Shown here in pieces: positions 12,090 through 24,150 of a DNA stretch of 64,000 nt. The DNA comes from Hyperoodon ampullatus. Its lineage: Eukaryota; Chordata; Mammalia; Artiodactyla; Ziphiidae. The notes beneath the pieces are model-generated. The model was given only the letters and a program-made list of their open reading frames with translations. It had not been told where the DNA came from and ran no database searches. How positions within the stretch are numbered: the first letter of the stretch is position 1; every line of letters starts with the position of its first letter. The stretch lies in the NCBI GenBank assembly GCA_949752795.1, contig OX457056.1:181870428-181934427 (forward strand), in the 5' to 3' direction. The translations under genes were made by a program, and so were the position numbers.

Positions 12090-12660
12090 CTTTGTCTGTA
12101 AATCATCACTACCTCACCCATCACACCAGCTTCCTCTTGTGCTCCTATCTTAGTGCTGGGCAAGCAGGTGCCCAAAGCACAAAGTTGGGAGTCACTAGGC
12201 CTTTTTCCTTCCCTTGTCCCCATACTGACCCATACTGTCCCCTGGTGAGCTCATCCAGTCTGAGAGCTTTAACTGCCATCCCTACGCAGATGACTTCCAG
12301 GTTCACCGCTCCCTGCCCTCCAGACCCCTCTGTGCCCTCACCCAACAGCTCCACTGAGATGTCTCCGGCCATCTCCCACTTACCAGCTACAAAATCCATC
12401 TCCAGATCTGCCACCTCTTCCCTTCTCGAGTGAGGGCAACTCCACTCCTTCTAGTTACTCAGGTGGAAACCAGACACATCCTCAGCTCCACCCTGTCTCA
12501 TATCCATTCCTATCAGCAAATTCTACTGGCTCTTCCTTCAAAACATATTCAAAATCTGACCATGTTTCACTGGCCCACCTGGTCCGAGCCACCTTCATTT
12601 CTCCTCTGGCTTACTGGCATGGTCTCTAGGCTCCCTACCTTGCCTTACATTCTGATGTAA
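12090..12660 (+). mobile_element. L2 LINE fragment
   Basis: Internal L2 ORF2 sequence. It contains gagctcatccagtctgagag, gcagatgacttccaggttc and tactggctcttccttcaaaa, all typical of L2. Confidence 0.85.
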
Positions 12661-14240
12661 TTAATCAAATGATATCTAATAAGCTCAGGATTTATGGAAA
12701 ATGTTCAAAAATCAAAAGAAAATCAAAAATCAAAAGAAATCACTATTTAAAGGTGACAGCAGCTGCAATGTATGATGTGTCACAGGGCCCACCATCATTC
12801 TACAGGCTGCCCAGGGGAGCAGGGAGGCCTCCAACACCTGGATTTCCAGGGGTGAAGGCCAAGCATGGGGTTGCAGCTGTCCAGAGCAGCGTAATCCAAT
12901 GAAAATATAATGCAAGCCACATGGATAATTTCAAATGCTTTAGTAGCTACATTAAAAAAGTAAAATGAAGCAGGTGAACTTATTTTAAATGATATATTTT
13001 GTTTATCCCAATATATCCAAAATAGTATCATTCATTTCAACACATAGTCAGAAATTATTGAGAGATTATATTTATATACTTTTTGTACTAAGTCTTCAAA
13101 ACCTAGGGTGTAGTTTGTATTAAGAATATGTCTGGACTAGCCACATTTCAAGTGCTCAGTTGCCATATGTAGCTGGTGGCTGCAGGACTGGACAGCTTTC
13201 AGACAGCCTAGACTAGGGCTGGAGGGGAAGGGGAGAGCCCACTATCCCTAGACTTCCTGAGACTCTGTGTGTGTGTTTGTGTGGCCAGCTCTGGGCAACG
13301 CCTAGTTGCCGGCTGGGCTTTTCTGCAGTGTCTCCAAGGTTGGCCTTCCCCGCCCATGCCTGCCAGGCTGCACCGGGCTGAACCTGAGCAGAGGTCCAAG
13401 CTTCCCAGGTATCCCTGTTGACTCACCTTCACTCAACTTCTTTTGCTTGGAGCCACCAAATGCCACTTGCCCTTTGAGGGTTAATCATCCCCCAGTCTGG
13501 TGTCCCTACAGCCTGCTTTTGACCCTGGCTGTTCACTTACCCCTGGGCAGCTGCCTGCTCCTCTTCAGATGCCTGGCAGGGAAGAAAGGCATGGTGCAAG
13601 AACTGGCAGGGCTCTGGGGGCAGGAGGGGCAGCCAAGCTCACCCAGGCCAGGGACAGATGCCAGGCAAACGAGGTGCTGGCAGCTCCAGGGTGCAGCCGC
13701 CTCCTGGCTGCCTGTGCACTCTGCCCCTGGGCTGGGGACCGGACACTTTTTGTCTCTCCTGGGGAACTTCTGTACTTCTCAGTGCCCCAAAGCCGGGACT
13801 GACCCGGGCGGGGCGGGTCGAGGAGGAACAGCAGGTTCCTGCGGGGCCCTCCAGCTGGTGCATGGCCTGCCTGGGTTTCCTACAGTGGAAATCCCAAGGC
13901 AGGTCCCAAGCGCCTGCCACCTTGCACACTCCCTCCCCTATATTCTAGGACCGAGAGCACGGGGCTGGACTCCCAGCGCCACCAGCTTTGTGCCTCTGGG
14001 TCCTCCTCTCCAAGTGGAGCCTATCTGACCTGGTTGGTGGAGATTAAATGAATACATGGGAGAAGGTTGATAAAATGTAAGGGCTTACTGGCCACATAAT
14101 GTTTCTACATTTCCATTTCTTCATCAGCAAAATAACTGGACCTAACTTGTGAGATTCTGGTGAGGACTGAATGGGACAAGGAAGCCAGGAGCTGGGCACG
14201 ACGCCTGCACATGCTTCCTAAGTGCTGTCATACCCTCTGT
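12661..14240. other. Unique intron sequence
   Basis: AT-rich at 12660-13160, GC-rich after. A 240-codon plus-strand frame at 13306-14028 looks like chance. No recognised gene or repeat apart from weak MIR-like pieces near 14040-14330. Confidence 0.45.
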
Positions 14241-14713
14241 AACCATCACCATGCCTGTGTTACGACAGGGCAGCTGGAGCGGCCAGTGGCCCAGGGCCAC
14301 CCGGACGGGAAATGGCACAGCAGGATTTGGATTTAGCAGTTTGGGATTCTTTTCATTAAATCAGCTTCACCCTTATGGTGTATCCCTGATCCCAGAGACA
14401 AACAGCCTGAGACAGCCCCTCTGCCCAGCCTGGTTGCTTCTCCTACATCACTCAGTCCTCCCAGGGCACAGTGTCAGGAGCCTGGACCACAGGCAGCCCT
14501 GAAGATACCATCCTAAAGGGCTGCGCAGGCAGCAGGCACCAAACTCTGGTGAGAGAGCACAGGGAGGGAGGCTGCGCTTGTGCTGATGCCACATGTTTAT
14601 CTGCCCATCCCTCCCATACATCCATCCGTCGGTCCATCAGTCCACCCATCCCTTCAACAAAGAAAAGCAGTCAACTAAGAGCAAAGCACATCTGCTTAAA
14701 ACTCCTTGGAGGG

Positions 14714-14936
14714 GGCTTCCCTGGTGGCACAGTGGTTGAGAGTCCGCCTGCCGATGCAGGGGACACGAGTTCATGACCCGGTCCGGGAAGATCCCACATG
14801 CCGCGGAGCGGCTGGGCCCGTGGGCCATGGCCGCCGGGCCTGCGCGTCCGGAGCCTGTGCTCCTTAAAGGGAGAGGCCACAACAGTGAGAGGCCCGCGTA
14901 CCGCAAAAAACAAACAAAACAAAACAAAACAAAACA
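14714..14936 (+). mobile_element. CHR SINE copy 3 (short form)
   Basis: Duplications aaaactccttggaggg at 14698-14713 and 14937-14952 are exact. The tail is a (caaaa)n-type array, not pure poly(A). Confidence 0.95.
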
Positions 14937-14984
14937 AAAACTCCTTGGAGGGCCTAATGTTCCTGGAATAAAAATCCAACTCTG

Positions 14985-15435
14985 ATGTGACCCTGGGCGT
15001 CCAGGTCCCCTGATCACATCTCCTCCTACTTACCCACCCTTAATGCCATCAGCCATCCTGGGTCCCTTTCTCTTCCTCAAGCTCACCCTCTTCCAACTAG
15101 AATCCCTGCACTTTCAGGTTCTTGGAATGTTGTTCCCCCGGCTCCTTGCAGAGCTGGCCCCCTCTCACCTTCAGACCTTACCTCACACATCACTTAGAGA
15201 AAACTTCCCTGAGTGAGAACATTTGTCAGGTAACTGCCCCTCCTGCCCAATGACTCTCCCACTCTGTTCTCTATAGAATATAGCACAGCAGAAAATTAGC
15301 TTATTTATTTGTATATTTGTTTATTGTGTCTCTGCTAAAGGCATGTAAGTTTCATGAAAGCAGACCTTGCCTCCCTTGGCCTCCTGGAATCCCCAGGGAC
15401 TAGTCCAGTGCCTGGAAAGGGACAGGAGTTCAGTG
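14985..15435 (+). mobile_element. L2 LINE 3' fragment
   Basis: L2 3' third with the ttggaatgttgttcccccgg segment, gaaagcagaccttgcctccc and gactagtccagtgcctgg. The region follows SINE copy 3. Confidence 0.8.
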
Positions 15436-15499
15436 ATTGGCAGTGGTCACTGTGGGGACACATGAAGGGCTCTGTGCAAGTGACAGGCAATCTCTCTTA

Positions 15500-15790
15500 A
15501 TAAAACACTCAAGTTTTATTGGGTGTTTACCACATGCTTGGTACAGTTTTAAGAGCTTTGCATATCTCAGTTCCATATCCTCAGGACAACCCTATAAGGT
15601 GATACAATTATGATACCCATTTTACGGATGCGAAAACAGAGGCTGGGGGAGGCTGAGTAATTTGGCTGAGGTCACACGACTAATTACAGTGGCGCTTCCC
15701 AACTGGTCAGCAAGGGGAAATTACTTGCCAACTGGTCTCCTAAAGTGCTGACCACTCACAACCTGTCTTGGATCTGAACCCAGGCAGTCT
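15500..15790 (+). mobile_element. MIR SINE
   Basis: Contains cccattttacggatgcgaaa and gaggtcacacgactaattac. A short unrelated insertion may separate the MIR end near 15750. Confidence 0.8.
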
Positions 15791-15829
15791 GGCTGTAGTC
15801 TGTCCTCCTGGCTCCATCCCTGTGCTGGG

Positions 15830-15960
15830 CAACCTCCAAGGTGGCCCCCAGTGAGCCCTGCTTCCTGGTACTGTATTCACACTCTTGGACAATCACCCCC
15901 TTGCATGTGGTCTGGACCTAGTATCTTATTAAAAAGGGACAGGATGTCATCTGTGTGCCC
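15830..15960 (+). mobile_element. Possible MaLR/LTR fragment
   Basis: caaggtggcccccagtgagc followed by tggtctggacctagtatct resembles a common mammalian LTR segment. Short; family uncertain. Confidence 0.4.
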
Positions 15961-15964
15961 TCCA

Positions 15965-17305
15965 CTGCCACAGCCCTCAGCCGGGGATGTGAGGAGGCTG
16001 ACAACCCACCTCTGCATTTCTGGATGCCTTTTTTTATTGTCATAAATGCAGAGAGAAAAAGGAGAGAAGGGAAGGTGGAGGGGAGAGAGTAAAGAGGGCG
16101 CTGGGCAGTCACCTGACACGGGGACTCTAAGAAAGTATGGGAAGGCTTGTCTTGTGGCCTAAATGTGTGCCACAAAATACCTCTGAGCACGTAGGGAAAG
16201 AAGGCACCCCAGAGGAAAATGGATATGGAAGAGGACTGCTGGAAACACAGGAACGAAGCCCAGGTCGTCCGGCATCTGCAGTCCACCTGCCCTGCCTGTC
16301 AGATGCTCCTGTCAGATGCTCCTGCCATGGGAACTAAATCACAGTGCATTTCTGTTGTCATGGCGACTGCAGGGCCCAGAGTCTCATAAATGCTCCTCAC
16401 CCTCCCCACCCTGCTCCATCCCCAGCACAGCACTGCAGTAGGTGACCCAGCTCTGTCACTGTCTGTCACTGGGGAGGAGAGATGGCCCGGGAGCTGGGAG
16501 ACCTGGAGGGCAGAATGTCAGGAGGGGAGGCGACGGGCTGAGAGAAACAGAGACTTCAGGTCCCTACGGTTCCTTTAGGGCTCTCTGGAGTCTGTCCCTT
16601 AGGGCTGCTGTACTGTGCCTGGAGGAAAAAGGATGTAAACCCCAGGGCAGGTCCTCAACCTGCGCAAAGCTTCATGCACATAATATCTACCTGGGCCCCC
16701 GGGGCTCTGTTTTCTGAGAAGGAAGACAGGATCTGGTGAAGAAGGGAGAAAGCTCACTCAAGCAGGACCAGACAAGCAGAGACCCCTGTCCCAGCACAGA
16801 CTGCACCCCACGTCACTACACTGGGGCACATGAAAACCTTATGTTGGCCTCTCTCTTCCTGGGGCTGAGCTGGCTGAAAAGACGTCTTTTGTCTCAAAGA
16901 GTGAAACTCCTGAACAGTGTCCTGGGTGCCTGGCTGTCTGCAGCGCCCCTAGATATTCCACATTAAGAACCTCACTGGCCCCCTCCCCCAGGGCCAGAGC
17001 CATCAAGGAAATCAAATTGCTGACACCTTGAAAAAGTGCACCCATCTCCCCCAGTCTCAGGCAGAGAGTTAGAGCCCTCTCCCCCAAGCAGTCAGCACGC
17101 AGTGGACTCCCTGTAGCCTCCCCATGACCCCCGCCCTCTCATTTGCAGGGTTCTGGGAACCGACTCTGAGCTTTCAACCACACCTCTTGATGAGCTGGAA
17201 CCAGAAGTGAAATTCTAATTGGGCTGAGAAAGGCACTGGCCACAGCCTCACCCGGAGTGTTTGGGAGCTCAAAACGCCCCAATGGGCAGGCAACAGCTGA
17301 ACCCA
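15965..17305. other. Unique intron sequence
   Basis: No exon, RNA gene or clear repeat seen. There is a small direct repeat, tcctgtcagatgc, at about 16305-16325. Confidence 0.45.
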
Positions 17306-17309
17306 GTAC

Positions 17310-17470
17310 AACGTCAGAAGCCACGTAATGGCCAAAACAGGGGAATGGCTTAGGAGAGTGCACACATAAACCAGATGGAATCATATGTAGCCACTAGAAA
17401 ATGAGCGCTTATGAGACATTAAGGAGATTTTTAAAGAAATGAAAAACAGTTATACTTTACAGGCTAAGAC
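17310..17470 (+). mobile_element. Old L1 3' UTR remnant
   Basis: ggggaatggcttaggagag followed by ggaatcatatgtagccacta matches the L1 3' region motif ending in 'camccattaaaa'. Short and diverged. Confidence 0.6.
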
Positions 17471-18059
17471 TGGAAGATGCAGCCTCTGAGACACAGGGGA
17501 GGTCCCTGGAGGGTCTTCTGAGAAAGGTTTCATGACTTCTAAGAAGGACCCCACAAAGAGACCCCACTTCATCAAGGCGGCATATCCTGCCTGTCTCTGG
17601 GATGTTTGGTAGTCATCTTGTGACCATGCTGACCAGCCAGCAAAGCTAACAGGCCAAGGAGGGCAGGGGAGGAGGGGGGCCCACGCCCTTGCTAACTTGA
17701 CTGAGACCCTGAATCACTGACCCAGGAGCTGCCTACCTCAGGGCTTCTCGGTCTGTGAGAATAACACATCTCCTTTGATTTAAGCCTGTTAGGTGGGCTT
17801 TTCTGCTTCCTGCTGCGGAAAGCATCCCAGTCCAGAGACGAGAGCCCCCAGGCAGCTGAGAGCTGCACCGGCTCCCCCAGGAGTTGCCAGGGAAGGGCAG
17901 GTCTGGGGCTAGCTGAGGTGCACTGGTGGACCTGCAGCCCGGGTCCAAGAGAAACCTTGGAAGGCATGTGACAACATTCAACATCCATTTTGAAATTCTA
18001 CGTTAAGTAGGGATAGATGGATCCTTCCTCAACACAGATGTAGCCGAAGCCAACACTGT

Positions 18060-18431
18060 GTTTAATTTTTTTTTTAATTTTTTTAAATTTATTTTTTATT
18101 ATTATTATTTTTGGGAAGCATTGGGTCTTGGTTGATGCGCGCAGGCTTTCTCTAACTGCGGCGAGTGGGGGCCACTCTTTGCTGCGGTGCGTGGGCTTCT
18201 CATTGAGGTGGCTTCTCCTGTTGTGGAGCACAGACTCTAGGTGCGCAGGCCTCAGTAGTTGCAGCACGTGGGCTCAGCAGTTGTGGCTCGTGGGCTCTGG
18301 AGCGCAGGATGAGTAGTTGTGGCGCACGGGCCTAGTTGCTCTGCGGTGTGGGATCTTCCCAGACCAGGGCTTGAACTCGTGTCCCCTGCATTGGCAGGTG
18401 GATTCCCAACCACTGTGCCACCAGGGAAGTC
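18060..18431 (-). mobile_element. CHR-type SINE copy 4 (long form)
   Basis: About 370 bp, reverse oriented, with a T-rich left end and head ending near gccaccagggaagt. The flanking ccaacactgt occurs at 18050-18059 and 18432-18441. It carries the extra agccacaactactgag-like block missing from short forms and is more diverged. It interrupts an L1. Confidence 0.9.
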
Positions 18432-19301
18432 CCAACACTGTTTAGTGGAGAGATGCTAGCAGCATTCTCATCAAAACCAATGATAAAACAAGCATGTCCA
18501 CCATCACCAGTGTTATTTAACATTTTCCTGGAAGTATCTGCCAGTGCGATTAGATTAGAGAGAGAACATAAAACTATAAAAGTGGGAGGGGAGGGTGTGG
18601 TGGTATTATTATCGCTGTTATTATTTATATGTGTGGAAAACCTAAGTCGACCAACTGAAAAACCATTACAAGCAATAAGACAATTCAGTAAGGTACCAGA
18701 CACAAAATTAATATACAGAAATCACTATTTATAAATTAGAAGTAATAGAAATGCATACCATAATGCGTAACACAATAAAGTATGAATAGCATTTCTTTTT
18801 AAATTAGACAAGTTGATTCAAAAGTCATAAGCAAAAATAGCAAATGCATTTTTGTAAGAAAAAAAATAAGGAAGTCAGACCAGCCCTACTAATTATCAAA
18901 ACAGGGTAAATTATACAGCTATAATAATTAAAACAGCATGGTACGGCATAACGTGAACAGATAGACTCAAAACACATTTGAGAGTCTGGAACAGAATTAA
19001 GGAGTTATTTCAAATGGATGAGTACAAGATGAATTATTTAATAAATGGAATAGCGACAATTGGATAGCCACCTGGAGAAAAATTATCAGGTTGGATCCTT
19101 ATAGCACATCTTACAACAAAATAAAAAATCATGATGTATCAATGATTTTAAAGATTAAAAAATGAAACCACAAAAGTAACAGGATCAATTGTGGGAGAAA
19201 TTTTGTGTAATCTCAAAGTGGGAAAGGTTTTTTTAATATGACCCCAAAACCAGAGCCCACGAAAGAAAATTCCACTTCAGGAAAGTTAAAAATACTTTCA
19301 A

Positions 19302-19520
19302 GGGGGCTTCCCTGGTGGCGCAGTGGTTGAGAGTCCGCCTGCCGATGCAGGGGACACGGGTTCGTGCCCCAGTCCGGGAAGATCCCACATGCCGCGGAGC
19401 GGCTGGGCCCGTGAGCCATGGCCACTGAGCCTGCGCGTCTGGAGCCTGTGCTCCGCAACGGGAGAGGCCACCACAGTGAGAGGCCCGCATACCGCCAAAA
19501 AAAAAATATATATATATATA
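19302..19520 (+). mobile_element. CHR SINE copy 5 (short form)
   Basis: Short-form SINE whose tail runs into a small (AT)n array. Imperfect duplications, atactttcaagg on the left and atattttcaagg on the right, flank it. It is inserted near the 3' end of the L1 at 18.0-19.65 kb. Confidence 0.92.
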
Positions 19521-20284
19521 TTTTCAAGGCAGGATGAATTGGGAGATTGGGATTGACATATATACACCAATATGTATAAAATAGGTAACTAAAAAGAATC
19601 TGCTGTATAAAAAATAAAATAAAATGCAAAAAAAAAAAACCTTTTCACAGCAAAGAAAAGTGAAAAGACAAATGACAAGGAGAGGAGAGGAATAGACATT
19701 CATCAAATGTGATGATTTGCAGATATTAAAAAAAATGAGGATGCACTTTACACCCAGAATGTTCTCTGCTAGACACTGTTAAGTGAAAAAAGTAAAGGGA
19801 AGAATAACACGCTATCATTTTTGCAAAGGAAGGGAGGGAGGGAGGAAGGAAGAACAGAAATATACTTGTTTGTGCAAAATATCTCTGGAAGGAGACAAAG
19901 ACATTGGAGCAGCAGTTCTGGGAGGAAAGGGGATGGCTAGGGGAAAAGGGTGTAGGGAGACGGGCACTGGCCTTTAGATATTTGAACCATGTTACCTATT
20001 TTAAAAACTAGATGAAAATAGAATTTAATATAAAGTGGCAAGTGAAGGAAACCTCACATCACGTGTGGGCGGTGGGCTTCAGGCTGCGCACAGTGGAAAA
20101 CGGGCGTGGAGGGCACGCTGGCACCTGAGAGTCGCTCAGAGCCGGGCGACCAGCTCACCAAGGGGCGTGGGGCTCACAGCCGGAGGCACCAGCCCAGGAC
20201 GGACAATGAAGCAAGTGGACAGCCCTAGCACGTTGGTAATATAGATTTTCCCACAACCCCTTTGCGCTGCATAATCTGACAACA

Positions 20285-20790
20285 AAGTAGCGCCCCTCCC
20301 CCCATATCCGCGAGAGATTTGTTCCAAGCGGATGCCTGAAACTGCGGGCAGTGCCCAACCCTATAGGGACAATGTTTCTCTATACATACATACCGGCGAT
20401 AAAGCGTAATTTATAAATGAGGCCCATAAGAGATTAACAACAATTAATAATAAAATAGAACAATTATAACAATATACTGTAACAAAAGTTACGTGAATGC
20501 GATACCTCGACAGTCTGATAACCGAGTGAGCTGCTAAGTATACGTAGACGCGGGTAGCTGGGAATATGTATATATGGATCCGCTGGACAAAAAGATTAAC
20601 CTCCCGGTGAGACAGAGCAGGACAGCACAAGATTTCAGCCTGCTGCTCAGAGCGGCAATCTAAAACTTTTGTATTGTTTATTTCTGGAATTTTCCACTTA
20701 ATGTATTTTCATACTGCAGTTGACCGCGGGTAACTAAAACCACAGAGAAGGAAACCACGGAAAGCAAAACCACGGATCGGGGGGCCCTAC
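20285..20790 (+). mobile_element. Tigger-type DNA transposon remnant
   Basis: Left part has the ccccatatccgcgagagatt family motif and the right part has gttgaccgcgggtaactaaa and aaaccacggaaagc. These are the terminal regions of a non-autonomous TcMar-Tigger element. There is no transposase frame. Confidence 0.7.
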
Positions 20791-20797
20791 CATATCT

Positions 20798-21199
20798 TGT
20801 GGAGCCCCACATCAAGGACACCCTACATCAAGGACACAGGACAAAAACCCCGGAATTAACGGAGCCCCCATAGCAACTGCTGCCATGGGCTCTCCTAATC
20901 TAAACGGGACAGCCCCCGACTCCATAGTAGACAAAATAATCACCATGTAGCAACCTTGTAGCACCCTGACCAATCACCTAATGCCATCCTGCCAGCAGGA
21001 ATTTTCTTTGTCTTGAGGCTATAAAAGTTGGCTACTAGCCCACAAAGGGGGTCAGCTCTCCCTGGTCTATCAGGAAGTCCGCTTGCTGTAATTGCAGCAC
21101 CCCTCACTAACTCTGGTCTTTGTTCTCAATAAACTCACTCTTGTCTAAAATACTTTGTGCCTGGAAATTCTTCTTCCAACCCACGCGCGGACCGCGACA
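20798..21199 (+). mobile_element. Solo LTR of an endogenous retrovirus (ERV1-like)
   Basis: A 402-bp unit starting TGTGG and ending ACA with LTR anatomy: TATA box ctataaaag (21019-21027), polyadenylation signal aataaa (21128-21133) and a T/G-rich 3' part. No gag, pol or env sequence follows, so it is a solo LTR. I see no convincing target-site duplication. It is antisense to ARHGAP22. Confidence 0.75.
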
Positions 21200-21450
21200 T
21201 ACCTATCAAAATTTTAAATGACTCAGCAATCCATTCCTAGGGGATTTATCCTTCAGATAAATTTGCACATGTGCATAAGGAGACAGTGAGAATAACAGGG
21301 AACAGCCTAACTGTCCATCAAGTTAAATAAATAATGTGTTGGTTAAATAAATGACGTACATCCAAAAGAAGAAGGTGGTGGAACTATGTGATATGAGATG
21401 ATACATTATTATGTGGAAAAAGCAAAATACAGTGTGAAGCACATGCTGCC
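21200..21450 (+). mobile_element. Old L1 3' UTR remnant
   Basis: actcagcaatccattcctag, aacagcctaactgtccatca and gtggaaaaagcaaaatacag are standard L1 3' UTR words. Confidence 0.7.
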
Positions 21451-21454
21451 ATTT

Positions 21455-22210
21455 GTGTGAGAGTGATGTGGACACACGGCGGCGGGTGGTCGGGCCCATT
21501 TCTGGAAGGACAAGCAGGACCCAGGGACCCAGGCAAGGGGCCTTCAGGAGAGGAGGCAAGGGGCTCAGGAATATGAGGCTTACTTCCCGCTACAGGCTCT
21601 CTGAAGTGCTTGCCTGTGTGTTATTGCCTGTGTGTTCTCACAGGCACAGGTTACTTTCTTGAATAAAGACTGCTGCTTTTCATTGTTAAGAGAAGTGATA
21701 GCTCCTGGTTTGGCCCTGGAGCAGTCAGACCTGCCCCGTGCTTTGAGTACTTTTAATTTAGGAAGATGTCCCAAATGTCCTCCAATCGGTTTGCACTCCA
21801 AGTTCCGCTTTTGCCAGCCCATCCCCACAGCGGAGTTTCATTTCTCAAAACCAGCATCTCCCTGGGAAATCTTTTGTGGTTCCGGGGATGTTTGGGTTTT
21901 TAGGGGATCTGTGTTGACCTTGCCTGGGGCAGCACCCTGTGGGAAAACTGGGGCTGTGATTTTTCTCACAGGGACAATTGCAGAGGTGAAGGAAGAGCTG
22001 GGGTCAGCTGGGGAATGCTTGGGCCTGGCCAGAGGGTCTGTTCTGAAATACGAGGCAGGTCTCTCCCTTGCCTGGTAAAAATTCCACACCACAGCCTCTC
22101 TTCTCTGCCTCCAGGAAATGTCCCCACTCACTGCTTCTCACTGGGGCTCCTCCGTGATCAGCTGAGGGGCCCTCTCTAGCCCAGCCAGCTGCTCCCCACC
22201 TCACTGGACC
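21455..22210. other. Unique intron sequence
   Basis: A 148-codon plus frame (21632-22078) is open but shows no family signature or codon bias that I can judge. Confidence 0.4.
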
Positions 22211-22214
22211 CACC

Positions 22215-22425
22215 AAGCACTCCGTCCTACTTATTGTTCCCGGGATACACCATGTACTTCACGCCTCTCTGTCTTTGCACATGCTGTTCCCTCTTCTTGG
22301 GATGCTTTTTCATTTTGTCCACCTGGTAAACTCCTACTCATTCATCAAGACCCAGCTCAAATAACCCCACTTCTTCACCTTCCCTAACTCTTCCCCCCTC
22401 ACCCACTCCCAGTCTTCCTTATCCC
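22215..22425 (+). mobile_element. L2 LINE fragment
   Basis: gtctttgcacatgctgttcc, gggatgctttttcattttgt and ctcctactcattcatcaaga are characteristic of the L2 3' half. Confidence 0.8.
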
Positions 22426-22434
22426 ATTCCCCCT

Positions 22435-22525
22435 TCCACAAAATGTGTATTAAAGGTCTACCACGTGCCAGGCACTGTGCCATGTGCTAGAGACCCAGCA
22501 GTGACAAAACCAAGAGTCCCAGACT
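22435..22525 (+). mobile_element. MIR SINE fragment
   Basis: ctaccacgtgccaggcactg and gctagagacccagcagtgac. Confidence 0.65.
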
Positions 22526-22841
22526 GGTTGGGGAGAGGGGCTTCAACCATGATCACAAATGCAAACCTGCAACTTCAGCACAGGAGGGATTCCAGAGGGG
22601 AGGTTGGGGGTGGGGGGTGGGGTGGCTAGACGGCACTTTGAGAACTGTATCCCCAGGGCCACCAATGGCTCAGCTCGCCTGGCTCTGGGCCTGGCCTGAC
22701 TTGGCCCCCTCTTGTCTCCTGATCTCCCAGGGAAGCCGGAACAGGACTGGAAAACACCACTGATTGTAAGGGCAATCCACCCGCCCCCCCCACAACCTGT
22801 GCCCATTTAAAAATAAACTTCTGTGTATAAAAAAAAATAAG

Positions 22842-22851
22842 CTAAAAATAG
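22842..22851 (+). promoter_or_regulatory. Perfect MEF2 consensus
   Basis: ctaaaaatag is an exact match to the MEF2 consensus YTAWWWWTAR. It lies in AT-rich intron sequence just right of a GC-rich stretch. A single motif of this kind is weak evidence of function. Confidence 0.2.
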
Positions 22852-23999
22852 CAACATATGAAAATGGAATATGCCAACTGTCAGATGAAGAGCAGGTTCT
22901 GAATTGTTCCAGGGTTGGGGGTTATGGGGGAGGAGGGGTGGGCCTGGCACTTTGAACTAGGGGGAAAAAATGTGATTTATGCTCAGTGACCATTAGCTTA
23001 ACTCATTATTCTAAGGCAGGAAAAGAGAACTAACATTTATGAAGCACCTGCTCTGCGCTCGCTTCCTTATACACAGTCAGATTCAACCTCTCCCATGAGT
23101 ATGTGCTGGGGGGTTAATTTCTACAATGTCACAAACAACATCAGCTGCAGAGACGTAACAAGGACGCCCCCCTGCAGCTTTGCTAGTACCGCCATCCCCA
23201 CACTGCTACTGCTTGTAAAGAGGGGCACCCCTCTAAGGGACTCTAGGAAGTCAATGTTCTGATCACATTACCACCCCTACTATGTGCAGGAGAAGCTGAG
23301 GCCAAGCCCTAGGATCTAGTAAACGATGGAACCTTGATTTGCATCCAAGACTCTCCTCAGTATCCTCCCAGCGCCAGGTTCCCACCCGCCTGGGTCTCCC
23401 CTTCAAGCCTTCTTGAGGTCTGCGATGCACCCCTGCACCTCTCCCAACACCTAACGGAGAACTCTGTCCAGGTAGGCGTGTGGACATTTGTTAAATGAAT
23501 GGCTGCAGCACTGTGGGCTAACAGGAGCTGTCATTAACTGCAGGAAACTTCTGTCTTTTGTTACTTCACGTTGCTTCTGAGAATGTTTCCCCCTCACACT
23601 GCGTGTCTTAGCCTGGGTTCGCTGAAACCAAAGCCAGAGACTAAGGGTTGTGTGCAGGCAGTGGGCTTGGGAAGCAGGGCAGGGACTAAAATAAGGAAGG
23701 AGGGACGGCCCACAGGGATGTGAGATGGTGCTGGCCACCGTTTGGGGACCTGGGGCCTCCATCCTGCTGGCACTGTTAGTGCAGCCTCCTGAAGTATGGA
23801 TCAGAATTGCCAGCCCAGGGACAAAAGGGGAGTAGGGACCCATGCTCCAGTCACCATTGGTCACATGTGGTACCAGGGGCTTTAACATCCCTTTTCCATG
23901 CCTCCTCCCCATACCCCATCTTCTCTGTGGGGCTTGACTGGTGCAGGAGGCCTCAGGCAGGCTGGGCCTGGCTTAGCCAGCATGTGTAAAGAGGCCCTT

Positions 24000-24150
24000 T
24001 CTTTCAATGAGGCAACAGATACTCCTCAAGGCCCTACTGTGTGCCTGGCACAGGGGTGGAGTGGAGGGAGCACACAGGTGAAGGGGAGGGCAAGGCACTG
24101 CCCTCCTGGAGCTTACTCTCAGGGGAGCCAGACAAAGGATGAGGGAGCAA
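24000..24150 (+). mobile_element. MIR/L2-type fragment
   Basis: ctactgtgtgcctggcacag and gcaaggcactgccctcctgg, the familiar start of this repeat class. Confidence 0.6.

Larger units (their letters stand above)
18000..19650 (+). mobile_element. L1 ORF2 C-terminal part and 3' end, with two SINEs
   Basis: Sense L1. The RT region around 18440-18560 reads like ...KQACPPSPVLFNIFLEVSA, followed by the ORF2 C-terminal region and an artiodactyl-type L1 3' end (gacatatatacaccaatatg, ctgctgtataaaaaataaa) to an A-rich tail. SINE copies 4 and 5 interrupt it. Confidence 0.85.

Noticed and set aside
13306..14028. 240-codon plus-strand frame
   Set aside because: Pro/Gly/Ser/Leu-rich translation of GC-rich intron, with no family words.
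20798..21199. Possible complete provirus
   Set aside because: Only one LTR is present. What follows at 21200 is L1 3' UTR, not retroviral internal sequence.
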